DNA of 32,097 bases from Planctomycetota bacterium (GCA_029250885.1 JAQXEK010000059.1:1-32097); one strand, 5' to 3'. Positions 16,385-25,012 are shown, counted from the first letter of the stretch. Notes: generated by a model not told the origin, from the sequence alone. Numbers and translations: made by a program.

Positions 16385-17137
16385 TCAGGTAGGTTCACCC
16401 CTGTCTACGACGCCTATATCGGTGTTGTTAGTCTTTCTTTCCAACAGTTCGCGCTCGATCTCCCTTTCCCGGCGCTCCCACTCGTCCTGGAAAAGTTTGC
16501 GCCCCCGGTGCAGGCGCCAACGCACCGTGACGTGGGTTGCACCGACAATCTCTGCGATCTCTGCACAGGGCAGCCCCTCGAGCTCTCGCAGCACCATTAC
16601 GGACCGAAAGTGCGGGGCGAGAGAGTCGATGCAGGCGCGCACCTTCTGGGCCATCTCGTCGCGAATCAGGGCGTCTTCGGGCTGCTCGACCTTCTGGTCC
16701 TCTTGGTCGGGAGGTGGTCCGTTTTCGTCTTCCTCCCCCGCCGCTCCAATTCCAACCGGCCTCCGCTTGCGCAGGTGGTCAATGGCAAGGTTCGTCACAA
16801 TGCGGAAGAGCCAGGTCGTGTAGCCATAGTCGAAGTTAAACTTGTCCAGGCTGCGGAAGACGCGCATGTAGGCGTCCTGCACAATGTCGTCCGCATCTTC
16901 GTCCCGTGGAACTAGGTTCCGAGCGACACGCCAAGCACGCTTCTGGTGGCGCTCGACCAAAGCGGCAAAGGCCGCCTCGTCCCCTTTTTGGGCCCGCCGA
17001 ATCAAGTCGTGGTCGACCCGCGTCGCCTCCTTGCGCGAAGGCGCATCGGGGGCGAAGTCACCAGCCTTACCTGCGGAATCACCCGCGGGCTTGTCATTCT
17101 GGGAGTCGGAGACCATCTTTAAAGGAGTAACCGCCAT
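16385..17137 (-). CDS. ECF-family RNA polymerase sigma factor
   Basis: This 250-residue protein has sigma region 2 at about 46-126 (AQKGDEAAFAALVERHQ, DADDIVQDAYMRVF, TTWLFRIVTNLAIDHLRKRR). Region 4 is at about 166-216, with the helix-turn-helix CAEIAEIVGATHVTVRWRLHRGR. It lacks regions 1 and 3, as ECF factors do. An acidic linker (129-160) joins the two domains. An extra N-terminal stretch of about 40 residues is poorly conserved; the ATG at 17116 is an alternative start. It is followed directly by its likely anti-sigma factor. A self-recognised promoter would be expected upstream, but I could not identify one in the 58-bp gap. Confidence 0.92.
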   Translation of the reverse strand: MAVTPLKMVSDSQNDKPAGDSAGKAGDFAPDAPSRKEATRVDHDLIRRAQKGDEAAFAALVERHQKRAWRVARNLVPRDEDADDIVQDAYMRVFRSLDKFNFDYGYTTWLFRIVTNLAIDHLRKRRPVGIGAAGEEDENGPPPDQEDQKVEQPEDALIRDEMAQKVRACIDSLAPHFRSVMVLRELEGLPCAEIAEIVGATHVTVRWRLHRGRKLFQDEWERREREIERELLERKTNNTDIGVVDRGEPT

Positions 17138-17195
17138 GGCTCCGAAGGTCTACGAAGAAGACGCAAATGTGTTGGGGCGAAATCAAGCCCAGGCA

Positions 17196-19646
17196 TCACA
17201 CTGCTGACTTGCCCCAGGGCAGGCGCCGCCGGACGCCGGCTACGAGCAGCCGGTCTTCGGGCCCATGCAGGCTGGCTAAGAACATCCCCCCAGCCCCGAG
17301 AAAGAACAGCCCCAGGGGCACGACAAAACCCCAGGGTCCGCCGAATCCGGCCCGCAAGGGATAGGCGACCGCGCACAAGAACCCGATACCAAGCAGCGGC
17401 ACAAGGCTGCGCCGAGTCCACGGCTGGATGCCGTAGATCACGCGAATCTGAACTAGCTGGGCAACTCGGATTAGCACCAACGACGTCGTTGTCGCTGCAG
17501 CAGCACCGATCCCTCCATAGGGCTCAATCCACAGAATGTTGAGGCCTAGATTCAGCAGCCACAGCACGATCATGTTCGCAAGGTTCAAACGCGCGCGCCC
17601 CGTAAGCGCAAGTACGCGTCCGGTCAGCCCACAGCTGCTCGCGAACATCTTGCCAATGCAGAGGCACGCAAGGATACTTGCTGCGGGGCGAAACTCTGGA
17701 CCGAAGATACCCAGGAGATCTCGGCCCCAGATCATGAACACGGACGACAAGACGAGCCCCGGCCACATGGCCCAGCGCGCAGTCACCCGAAACAGCCTCG
17801 CGATTCCCACTTGGTCAGCCCGGGCCACGAGGTCGCTCAGGGCAGAGTCAAAGACGGGCACGAGGCTTTGGTGCGCAATCAAAGCGATGGCAGCCACGCG
17901 TGCGGCGGCGCTGTACAGACCGACCGAGCCCGAGTCACTGTAGTAGCCCATGCAGAGGATGTCCGTCGAGAGCAGCAGAACGGCCAGCATACTCGTGCCA
18001 AGCAGCGGCCACGAATAGCCGAGCACCTCGGGCATGCGCAAGCGGTCTGACGGCGCCGTCAAACTTAGTACGCCCGGCCCCCGCCGGTTGACAAACCAGA
18101 TCGCCACTAGGAGGCCTACCAGAGCTCCGCTAAGCACCGAGACGATCACGCCGGTGGGGCCAAGCCCAAGCTGCCAGGTGATGGCCAGCCCCATAGCCGC
18201 GACGCCGGGCACGAGCACGCGCTCGATCCACTCCCGCTCCGCCACCGCCTTCAATCCCTGGAGCACCGTAGCCACCACCGTAATCGCCGAGCCAAGAAAG
18301 ACGAGCCCCGAAAAGAAAACCAGGAACTCCTCGAGATGCGGCTTGTGGAAGAAGTTGGTGGCGACCCACGGGCCTAAGAAGAAGACCGCAAGGGAGAGCA
18401 GCAGCCCTGTGGCTAAGCTCGGAAAGAGGCCCGAGCGCACGACGGCCCGCAGGGTTTTGGGCTCATCTTGAAGGCTCGCCTTGGCCAAGAACGGTAGCAG
18501 ACCTGGGGACAACCCCAGGGATGCCGTGATTGCCAAGAGCCCGCAAATGGCCAGAGACAGGCTATAGTCGCCAAATCGCTCCCGCCCCAGCGCGTTGGTA
18601 GCCCCCACCATCACGAAGTAGGTCAGCACAAGGCCGAGCACATTGGCCACGCCGCTGCTGCCGGCCTGGCGCAAGACCCTCCGGGTGGTCTCGCTTCCCG
18701 GCGCACCTGTTGCGCCTGTGGAATCCACAGGCGCGCCTTCGGCCTGATCTCTAAGCGCCACATCTCTTCCAAGGGAAGGCGACCTTCGCTCTGAGAAGAA
18801 GCCCCCGGCGTTCGCGACCTGGGATAGGAAGAAGAGGCTTGCGCCAAAGCGAACGCGCCTCTCCCTGGGTTGCCGCCAGGGGTAGGCGAGCAGATCGAAG
18901 TAGAACTTCAGGGGCGCAACCTTCACGCCCCGCTGCTCGCGCCCCGCGACCATTGCGCGGTGCACATAGGCACCGCGTCCGTAGTTGTAGTGCTGGCGCC
19001 AGAAGCCCGCCAGGTCTAGGGCGTGCTCGTGGTCCACGATGGCTTCCGGCAAGTGCACCAGCTCAAGGCCTAGGTCGGCCGCTGTCGAGCAAAGCTCGCG
19101 GTCCTCCCCACCTGCCCCGCGGAATCTCAGGTCGAACCCCCCGAGCTCATCGAAGGTCGTCTTTGCCATGGCCAGGTTGTTCGAGGCGAAGAAGGGCTCG
19201 CCGCGGGCAGCGGAATCTTGGTACAAAAAGTCGATGAACAGCTGGCTTGCCTCGGAACAGGCGAGGTGCTTGTGGGCGTTGACCGTTTGGCCGCCCAGGA
19301 TGGCGCCCGGGTTCTGCTGGAGGCCCGCCGCAAGATGCCGCAACCAACCTGAGCGCGGAAGACAGTCATCGTCTGTGAAAGCGAGATATTCGCCAGATGC
19401 CTCTTTTGCGCCTCGATTGCGCGCCGCCGCTGGGCCTGCGTTCTCTTGGCTTACGAAGACTAGCTTGAGCTTGCTCCGGAAGGGCTCGAGATCCCTCTCG
19501 GTCAGGGGCGCATCCCCCGGTCCATCCTCCACGAGCACGACCTCGAAGTCGGGCCCGCCCGCCTCCAGATCAGCCAAAGCGCCCAGGCACTTGAGTGCTT
19601 GGGCCGGCCGCCGGTAGGTCGGAACAATGATCGAGAATCTAGGCAC
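17196..19646 (-). CDS. GT2 glycosyltransferase fused to Wzx-like polysaccharide flippase
   Basis: This 816-residue protein joins two activities. Residues 1-240 form a GT2 domain: FSIIVPTYRRPAQAL at the start, the metal site FTDDDCLPRSGW (90-101) and GGEDRELC (179-186) for the catalytic acidic residue. A flexible Gly/Thr/Ala-rich linker (about 288-322) leads to a polytopic membrane part (about 323-800) with many hydrophobic helices. This part resembles Wzx/MurJ-type oligosaccharide translocases (VLRQAGSSGVANVLGLVLTY, ALGRERFGDYSLSLAICGLL). It could add a sugar on the cytoplasmic face and flip the lipid-linked product. The frame is open throughout. It begins 23 bp after the flavoprotein stop, an operon-like spacing. 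Confidence 0.87.
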   Translation of the reverse strand: MPRFSIIVPTYRRPAQALKCLGALADLEAGGPDFEVVLVEDGPGDAPLTERDLEPFRSKLKLVFVSQENAGPAAARNRGAKEASGEYLAFTDDDCLPRSGWLRHLAAGLQQNPGAILGGQTVNAHKHLACSEASQLFIDFLYQDSAARGEPFFASNNLAMAKTTFDELGGFDLRFRGAGGEDRELCSTAADLGLELVHLPEAIVDHEHALDLAGFWRQHYNYGRGAYVHRAMVAGREQRGVKVAPLKFYFDLLAYPWRQPRERRVRFGASLFFLSQVANAGGFFSERRSPSLGRDVALRDQAEGAPVDSTGATGAPGSETTRRVLRQAGSSGVANVLGLVLTYFVMVGATNALGRERFGDYSLSLAICGLLAITASLGLSPGLLPFLAKASLQDEPKTLRAVVRSGLFPSLATGLLLSLAVFFLGPWVATNFFHKPHLEEFLVFFSGLVFLGSAITVVATVLQGLKAVAEREWIERVLVPGVAAMGLAITWQLGLGPTGVIVSVLSGALVGLLVAIWFVNRRGPGVLSLTAPSDRLRMPEVLGYSWPLLGTSMLAVLLLSTDILCMGYYSDSGSVGLYSAAARVAAIALIAHQSLVPVFDSALSDLVARADQVGIARLFRVTARWAMWPGLVLSSVFMIWGRDLLGIFGPEFRPAASILACLCIGKMFASSCGLTGRVLALTGRARLNLANMIVLWLLNLGLNILWIEPYGGIGAAAATTTSLVLIRVAQLVQIRVIYGIQPWTRRSLVPLLGIGFLCAVAYPLRAGFGGPWGFVVPLGLFFLGAGGMFLASLHGPEDRLLVAGVRRRLPWGKSAV

Positions 19647-19669
19647 GGGAGCTGCCGTATCGATCCAGC

Positions 19670-21142
19670 TTAGGACTTGTTTGCGGGGAAGCCGCCAAGG
19701 TCGCGCTTCTCCTCGTGGTACTCCTCATCTACGTTGACCGACCAGATGTCGTTCGCCTCACCGTTGATGTTCCGTGCGGCAAGCACTCCGGTCATCATGG
19801 AGTGGTCCTGGTTGTTGTAGTGGTGCTGCCCATTGCGGCCAATCAGCTGCAGGTTGTCCAGCTTCCCAAGCCACTCACGAAGGCGAGCCATCTCGCTGCC
19901 GTGGGTTGGACTGTAAACGGGGTAAGCCTTGGGCACACGGATCACGGTTCCATCGACGATCTTGTCGATGTTCGCAAGCTTTAGCTGAGCGCACTCCCTG
20001 CGGGCCATGGCCACGAGCTCGTCGTCGGCCGTATTCCAAAGATCGTCACCGGCCTGGAGGAAGTACTCCATGCCCAGAGCCGTGTTCTTCTGGTCCGGCA
20101 CCATGTCAGGGCTCCAGTTCTTAAAGTTCTGCACGCGCCCAACGGTGACATCGGCCGAGTGGATGTAGATCCAGTTATCGGGGAAGAGCTCCTCTTCCTC
20201 GATGATTAGCGCAACAATCATGAAGTCTCGGTAGCGCAGTCCCGAGGCGATCTCCAGGATCTCCTTGGGCGGTGCGGGGTCCATGATCCGGAAGAGCTCC
20301 TTGATCGGTAGGGTCGACAGGAACTGCTTGCCCTCAACGACCTGCTCTGTGTCCGTACCGCCGTTGATGGTCACGCTAGTGACCGCCTCGCCATTGTGGT
20401 TGATCTTGGTGACCCTGGAGTTGAGGTGCACCTGGTGGCCCTTCTCACGCAGCTTAGATGTGCAGGATTGCCACATTTGACCCGGGCCGTAGCGCGGGTA
20501 GTGGAAGACCTCAATCAAGGTCGTCACCTTCTGGTTGCCTTCGCCGCGCTCGCCAAAGAACGCGTTCAAGACGGCCCGCTTCAAATCCAAGTTCTTGATC
20601 CGCTGGGCGGCCCACTGGGCGCTCAGCTCGGAGCATGGGATGCCCCACACCTTCTCGGTATAGGTCTTAAAGAAGATCTGGTAGAGCCGCTTGCCAAAGC
20701 GATTCGAGACCCACTGTTCGAAGTTGTCCTCTTGCTTGTGGGGCGTCAGCTGGGCCTTCGCGTAGCTGAACAGAATACGCACGGCTTCAAATGGGCCGAG
20801 GCCGAAGAGTGCATTTGCGGGGCGCAACGGATAATCAAACATGTGCCCGCGATAGTGAATGCGGGAGAGGCGCGGCCGCTTGAGGAACTCATCCCCAAGG
20901 ATCTCGAGCCACAGCTCCTTGACATACTCCACCTTCGAGAAGAACCGGTGGCCACCTAGGTCGAACCGGTAGCCCTTGTATTCACAGGTCTTCGAGATGC
21001 CGCCCACGTCCGATTCGGCCTCGAGGGTGATCGACTTGCCACCGAACTTCTCCAGCTCGAAAGCCGCCGTTAGGCCAGCTGGCCCCCCACCCATGATGAC
21101 GCAATCTCCGCCGTCCTTCAGATTTGCTTCCTCGGCCTTCAT
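19670..21142 (-). CDS. FAD-dependent oxidoreductase, UDP-galactopyranose-mutase-like
   Basis: This 490-residue flavoprotein starts with a Rossmann FAD site VIMGGGPAGLTAAFELEKFG (15-34) followed by the family stretch SDVGGISKTCEYKGYRFDLGGHRFF. The N-terminus and overall plan match the NAD(P)-binding/amine-oxidase-like group that includes UDP-galactopyranose mutase and protoporphyrinogen oxidase. The C-terminus has LIGRNGQHHYNNQDHSMMTG, typical of mutase-like proteins in polysaccharide clusters. Neighbours (two GT2s and a flippase) favour a sugar-nucleotide role over haem synthesis. The exact substrate is not readable. Its ATG overlaps the stop of a 19-codon upstream frame as ATGA. Confidence 0.82.
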   Translation of the reverse strand: MKAEEANLKDGGDCVIMGGGPAGLTAAFELEKFGGKSITLEAESDVGGISKTCEYKGYRFDLGGHRFFSKVEYVKELWLEILGDEFLKRPRLSRIHYRGHMFDYPLRPANALFGLGPFEAVRILFSYAKAQLTPHKQEDNFEQWVSNRFGKRLYQIFFKTYTEKVWGIPCSELSAQWAAQRIKNLDLKRAVLNAFFGERGEGNQKVTTLIEVFHYPRYGPGQMWQSCTSKLREKGHQVHLNSRVTKINHNGEAVTSVTINGGTDTEQVVEGKQFLSTLPIKELFRIMDPAPPKEILEIASGLRYRDFMIVALIIEEEELFPDNWIYIHSADVTVGRVQNFKNWSPDMVPDQKNTALGMEYFLQAGDDLWNTADDELVAMARRECAQLKLANIDKIVDGTVIRVPKAYPVYSPTHGSEMARLREWLGKLDNLQLIGRNGQHHYNNQDHSMMTGVLAARNINGEANDIWSVNVDEEYHEEKRDLGGFPANKS

Positions 21143-21198
21143 GCGCAGGCCCCTTGAGAATACGTAGGATCGGGTGTGGGAAGAAGGTGGAGGGTCAT
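21139..21198 (-). CDS. Possible 19-codon upstream frame overlapping the flavoprotein start
   Basis: A short ATG frame encodes MTLHLLPTPDPTYSQGACA and its TGA overlaps the ATG of the next gene (ATGA). Translation of it would couple to the flavoprotein. There is no Shine-Dalgarno sequence and no similarity I recognise. A hairpin (AGAGCC / GGCTCT, 21219-21246) lies just upstream. It may be a leader peptide or chance. Confidence 0.25.
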   Translation of the reverse strand: MTLHLLPTPDPTYSQGACA

Positions 21199-21520
21199 GG
21201 CTATTGTTTAATACGGTTAGAGCCGGCGCATTTCTCCGGAGGCTCTGGGAGACAGGAACTTACCAGTTCTGGAGTAGGCAGAACAGCGCTGGCATGTCCT
21301 CATCTTAAGACGAGCTACGCGTAAAGCGGGTTCGGTCTAGGTTCGGATTTTCTCAGAAGCCCAGCATGGGCAAAAAGGAATGAAGATCTAGGTAGCTCCG
21401 CTGGGTTAACATCAAGCTTACTTCGCTCCATTGGGCGGGGCTTAGCGCGCTCGGTTTTTAGGCTAAATCTTCGCCCTATGGCCCTTGGGTGGTCTCGGCT
21501 CACTTTGGACCGAGTCCTCT
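21143..21520. other. Intergenic region upstream of the flavoprotein gene
   Basis: These 378 bp between two minus-strand genes hold the 19-codon frame and the 6-bp stem at 21219-21246. A weak inverted repeat CTCGG/CCGAG (21494-21514) lies close after the GT2 stop. No RNA gene or promoter can be called with confidence. The length suggests the flavoprotein operon has its own promoter here. Confidence 0.5.
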
Positions 21521-22483
21521 TCACATCTTGCGCTTGGTCCGAGCGCGGGTCGTCAATTGGGCCGAAGCGTGGTGAAAAAACGCGCGCACTCTGCCTGAGC
21601 GAAGCAGCTGTGCGGACTCTACCACCGCCATGAGCCAGCCTAAGATTACGCCTAGAACAGCGCCGTAGTGCTTGCGGTGAAAGACGCGCTGGGCTGCAGC
21701 TTTGTACTGCCAGCGCCAGGCGTCGGAGTTGCCCGCGCGCGCGCCATCTGGGGCGTCGTGCCACATGATGGCGGCAGGCACGCACCAAAGCTCGAGCCCC
21801 AGGGAGACGAACCGCCGGGAGAGATCAAGATCCTCGTAATACATAAAAAAGGCCTCGTCGAAGCAGCCGACATCCCGCAGAGCAGAGCTGCGGATATACA
21901 TCCCGTGGCCCCAGATGAAGTCGACGGTTAGTGGTTCGGTTGGCCCTCCGCGGTCCGCCTGGCCAATGCCAGGAATGCGTTGGCGCATGGGAAGCCAACG
22001 CCGGAAGGAGCCTGCGTATAGCAGCCGATTTTCCCCGTCGGACATAGGCGTTGTGGACAGGGTCTTGGGGCCGCAGGCCGCAGCGCTGGGATGGGACGCC
22101 ATAAACTCGGCCAGTCGAGCCACGGTGTCGGGCTCCACATAAGAGTCTGGGTTCACGAGGAAGATGGCCTCTGCTCCACGGGCCATGGCGGCGCGGATGC
22201 CGAGGTTGCAGCCGGCCCCAAAGCCGCGGTTTGCGGAGGACCGGATCAGGGGAACTGCGGGATACTCCTTGGCGACCAAGTCGGGGGTGCCGTCAGTGGA
22301 GTCGTTGTCGACGACCACAATGCCCATGCCCTGAAAGCTGCTTGCCTGCAGAGACTCCAGGCAAGCTTGGATATCCGCAGCGCTGTTGTAGGTCAGCACG
22401 ACCGCAACCACAGGCCAGTCCATGGCTAGGTCGGGTTGCGGTAAGGGCGTGGAGTGGGTCGAAGTCGCAGTCACGATACCCAT
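21521..22483 (-). CDS. GT2 glycosyltransferase, rhamnosyltransferase-like
   Basis: This 320-residue protein is a GT2 enzyme of the WbbL/rhamnosyltransferase type. It has VVAVVLTYNSAADIQACLESL at the N-terminus, VVVDNDSTDGTPDLV, the metal site LVNPDSYVEPDT, and the acceptor-side DVGCFDEAFFMYYEDLDLSRR characteristic of this subgroup. A C-terminal hydrophobic and basic tail (VLGVILGWLMAVVESAQLL) may bind the membrane. It should add a deoxyhexose or similar sugar to a lipid-linked glycan on the cytoplasmic side. The start at 22483 (ATG) is preferred over an in-frame TTG nine bases upstream. It is divergent from the sulfatase-like gene with only 49 bp between. Confidence 0.88.
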   Translation of the reverse strand: MGIVTATSTHSTPLPQPDLAMDWPVVAVVLTYNSAADIQACLESLQASSFQGMGIVVVDNDSTDGTPDLVAKEYPAVPLIRSSANRGFGAGCNLGIRAAMARGAEAIFLVNPDSYVEPDTVARLAEFMASHPSAAACGPKTLSTTPMSDGENRLLYAGSFRRWLPMRQRIPGIGQADRGGPTEPLTVDFIWGHGMYIRSSALRDVGCFDEAFFMYYEDLDLSRRFVSLGLELWCVPAAIMWHDAPDGARAGNSDAWRWQYKAAAQRVFHRKHYGAVLGVILGWLMAVVESAQLLRSGRVRAFFHHASAQLTTRARTKRKM

Positions 22484-22520
22484 GCTAGACAAACTTCCGA
22501 GCCGCCCGGCGATTCGGGTC

Positions 22521-22526
22521 TATACT
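22521..22526 (+). promoter_or_regulatory. Candidate -10 box of the sulfatase-like gene
   Basis: TATACT matches the -10 consensus at five of six positions and ends six bases before the ATG at 22533. Transcription would start at or next to the start codon, giving a leaderless mRNA. No good -35 hexamer is found at 16-18 bp spacing (the sequence there is GC-rich), so the call is tentative. Confidence 0.35.
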
Positions 22527-22532
22527 TTCCCC

Positions 22533-23939
22533 ATGAGTAGCTCCCTTCCCCACGCCCCAGGCACCACCCTCGCTCCCTGGCTCTTGGCCTTGGCTGCCCT
22601 AGTCCCATTGACGGGCTGTAGTGGCGACCAGCCTGCCAGGCGGCCAAACATCGTGCTGGTGACCATCGACACCCTGCGGGCGGACCGCGTGGACTCCATG
22701 GGTTTCGAGCGCGGACTCACGCCAGCCATGGACGAGTTGGCCGCTAAGTCCGCGGCCTTCCGGGACGCCATTACGCCCATTGCGACTACCGGTCCGGCCC
22801 ACGCCAGCCTCTTTACTGGCCTGCCGCCGCGCATCCACGGTCTGCGCTGGAACGGCAACGACCTGGCACCAGACTTCGCGACCCTAGCGGGCCTTCTTAA
22901 CGACGAAGGCTACGACACCGCCGCCTTTGTCTCGATGCCCCTCATGCTGCACGGCATGAACCTTGGCCAAGGCTTCATCACACGCAGTGACATCTCCGCT
23001 GAGAACGACCAGATTCGCCCCGGCTCTGAGACCAACCGCATGGCAATCGAGTGGCTCCAACAAGATCGCGACAAGCCGTATTTTCTATGGGTGCACTACT
23101 TTGATGTGCACACACCCTTCGAGCTCACGGAACACGCGGAACAGCACCTAGGCGACTACCAGGGCAAGCTGCGAAATGGCGCGAGTACGCACGAAGTCCA
23201 GCACATGGGCGAGCCCAACCCTAAGGCCGTCCCGTGGAATGACACCGAACTGACGGCCCTCGGCCACCTCTACGACGGTGGCGTCACCACCGCTGACGCC
23301 CTGGTCGCGGAGCTCTCTCTCGCCCTTGGCATCGAGCTCGGCCAGCACAAAAGTGGCAAGGCCCAGCCCATCCCAAAAGGATCCGGCAGTGAGACCGTAC
23401 TGATTGTCACCGCCGACCACGGCGAGCTGCTCGGTGAGCACAACCACCAAGGCCACGGCTTCCAGGTTTGGCAAGAGGCCCTGCGCATTCCACTGATCAT
23501 CCACGATCCTTCGGCCGCGCCGATCCAGATCGACGAGCGTGTCGGCCTAATGGACCTATTCCCTACCGTGCTCGAATTTGCCGGCCTCCAGTCGTCCACC
23601 GCCACCGCCGGTCGCTCCCTCGTGCCCGCCATTCGCGGCGAGTCGCCCCTGCCCAAGACCTACCTAGCCGAGTCGCGCACAAGTCCCGGCCGCATCCAAC
23701 CCGTCGCAATTCTAAAGGGCGACCTCAAGGTCGTCTTGATGGGGAACGACGCCTTCGGCTTTGACCTCAGCCAGGACCCCACCGAACAAACTCGCCTCGA
23801 CATCGACAGCTCGCCCGAACTTACCGAGCTTGCGGAGATCGCCCGCGCCTATGAGGCCACAGGCGAGGAATCCACCACGAGCGAAAAGCCCAGCCAAGAG
23901 CGCCTCGATTCCCTCAAGGCCTTAGGCTACGTGGAGTAG
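22533..23939 (+). CDS. Sulfatase-superfamily lipoprotein with threonine at the nucleophile position
   Basis: This 468-residue protein has a lipoprotein signal peptide ending LTGC (C29). Its sulfatase/alkaline phosphatase-superfamily core has metal ligands in NIVLVTIDTLRADRV (D46) and IVTADHGELLGEHNHQGHG. At the place of the sulfatase signature C/S-x-P-S-R it reads T86-G-P-A-H90, then ASLFTG. No formylglycine can form from threonine, so classical sulfate-ester hydrolysis by that cofactor is not expected. Phosphate or other ester chemistry with a Thr nucleophile, as in phosphoethanolamine transferases, is possible. The C-terminal LKALGYVE is common in this subgroup. The start was chosen for the signal peptide. 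Confidence 0.85.
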   Translation: MSSSLPHAPGTTLAPWLLALAALVPLTGCSGDQPARRPNIVLVTIDTLRADRVDSMGFERGLTPAMDELAAKSAAFRDAITPIATTGPAHASLFTGLPPRIHGLRWNGNDLAPDFATLAGLLNDEGYDTAAFVSMPLMLHGMNLGQGFITRSDISAENDQIRPGSETNRMAIEWLQQDRDKPYFLWVHYFDVHTPFELTEHAEQHLGDYQGKLRNGASTHEVQHMGEPNPKAVPWNDTELTALGHLYDGGVTTADALVAELSLALGIELGQHKSGKAQPIPKGSGSETVLIVTADHGELLGEHNHQGHGFQVWQEALRIPLIIHDPSAAPIQIDERVGLMDLFPTVLEFAGLQSSTATAGRSLVPAIRGESPLPKTYLAESRTSPGRIQPVAILKGDLKVVLMGNDAFGFDLSQDPTEQTRLDIDSSPELTELAEIARAYEATGEESTTSEKPSQERLDSLKALGYVE

Positions 23940-23948
23940 CCCCGTCCG

Positions 23949-24956
23949 TCAGGACTTGACCGCGTCGGCGACCGTTGGGAAGCGGCCTTCGATGTGGGAG
24001 ATCTTGCGGAACTTTTGGTAGCGCTGCTCAAGCAGGTCGGGCAATGGGATCTGGCCCAACTCGTCCAGGTGGCGGATTAGCGCCTGCTTTAGGGCGGCAG
24101 TCGCCTGGAGCGGGTTGCGGTGGGCACCGCCTGTGGGCTCTTCGATGGCCTCGTCGACAATGCCGAGCTCGAGCAGGCTCTCGGCGGTGAGCTTGAGGGC
24201 TTCGGCGGCGTCGGGAGAGCGCTCGCCATCCTTCCACAGGATCGCGGCGCAACCCTCGGGGCTGATCACAGAGTAATAGGCGTATTCGAGCATCAAGACA
24301 CGGTCGCCAACACCGATACCTAGGGCACCGCCCGAGCCGCCCTCGCCGATCACGACGCAGACGATCGGGACGGCGATGTCGAACATGCCTAGGATGTTCT
24401 CAGCAATAGCCATGGCCTGGCCACGCTCCTCGGCGGCGATCCCGGGGTAGGCTCCGGGAGTGTTGATCAGGGTCACGATGGGAATGCCCATCTTCTCAGC
24501 CAGCTTCATCTTGCGAAGGGCCTTGCGGTAGCCCTCGGGGTGGGCGCAGCCGAAGTTGCACTCGAGGCGCTCGGCGGTGTTGCGGCCCTTGCGGTGGGCC
24601 ACCAACATGAACTTGCGCCCGTCGATGGTGGCGAGGCCCGTAACGAGGGCGCGGTCGTCGCCGAAGTTCTTATCGCCGTGCAGCTCAAAGAAGTCGTCAA
24701 GCATGTTCGTGATGTAGTCCGAGGTCACCGGGCGGCGCGGATGGCGGGCCACCGTGACGCGGTCCCATGCGGACAGGTCCGAATAGGTGGACTCGACTTG
24801 ACCTTCGAGGCGCGCACGCAGGGCTTCGATCTCACTGGAGATGTCAAGGCGTGTGGATGCGGAGAGCTCCACGAGTTCGGCGATACGGTCTTCGATCTCG
24901 CGGATCGGGGCCTCGAACGGGAGGCCTGAGGAGTCACCGGATTTGGATTTGCTCAC
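23949..24956 (-). CDS. accA: Acetyl-CoA carboxylase carboxyltransferase alpha subunit
   Basis: This 335-residue protein is the alpha subunit of the carboxyltransferase that moves the carboxyl group from biotin to acetyl-CoA in the first step of fatty-acid synthesis. A helical N-terminus (IREIEDRIAELVELS) precedes the crotonase-like core with NTPGAYPGIAAEERGQ (165-180), GEGGSGGALGIG (204-215) and SVISPEGCAAILW (229-241). Length is normal. The beta subunit (accD) is not adjacent. A promoter with TAAAAT lies upstream. It converges with the sulfatase-like gene with nine bases between and no visible terminator. Confidence 0.96.
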   Translation of the reverse strand: MSKSKSGDSSGLPFEAPIREIEDRIAELVELSASTRLDISSEIEALRARLEGQVESTYSDLSAWDRVTVARHPRRPVTSDYITNMLDDFFELHGDKNFGDDRALVTGLATIDGRKFMLVAHRKGRNTAERLECNFGCAHPEGYRKALRKMKLAEKMGIPIVTLINTPGAYPGIAAEERGQAMAIAENILGMFDIAVPIVCVVIGEGGSGGALGIGVGDRVLMLEYAYYSVISPEGCAAILWKDGERSPDAAEALKLTAESLLELGIVDEAIEEPTGGAHRNPLQATAALKQALIRHLDELGQIPLPDLLEQRYQKFRKISHIEGRFPTVADAVKS

Positions 24957-25012
24957 GTGGAAGTGTTGCGTCTGGGTCTAGGTCGGAATCGATCGGAACG
25001 AGGAAGCCGCAG

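Noticed and set aside
21315..21788. Minus-strand frame of 157 codons overlapping the end of the GT2 gene
   Set aside because: It is arginine-rich, without recognisable features, and overlaps a well-supported gene.
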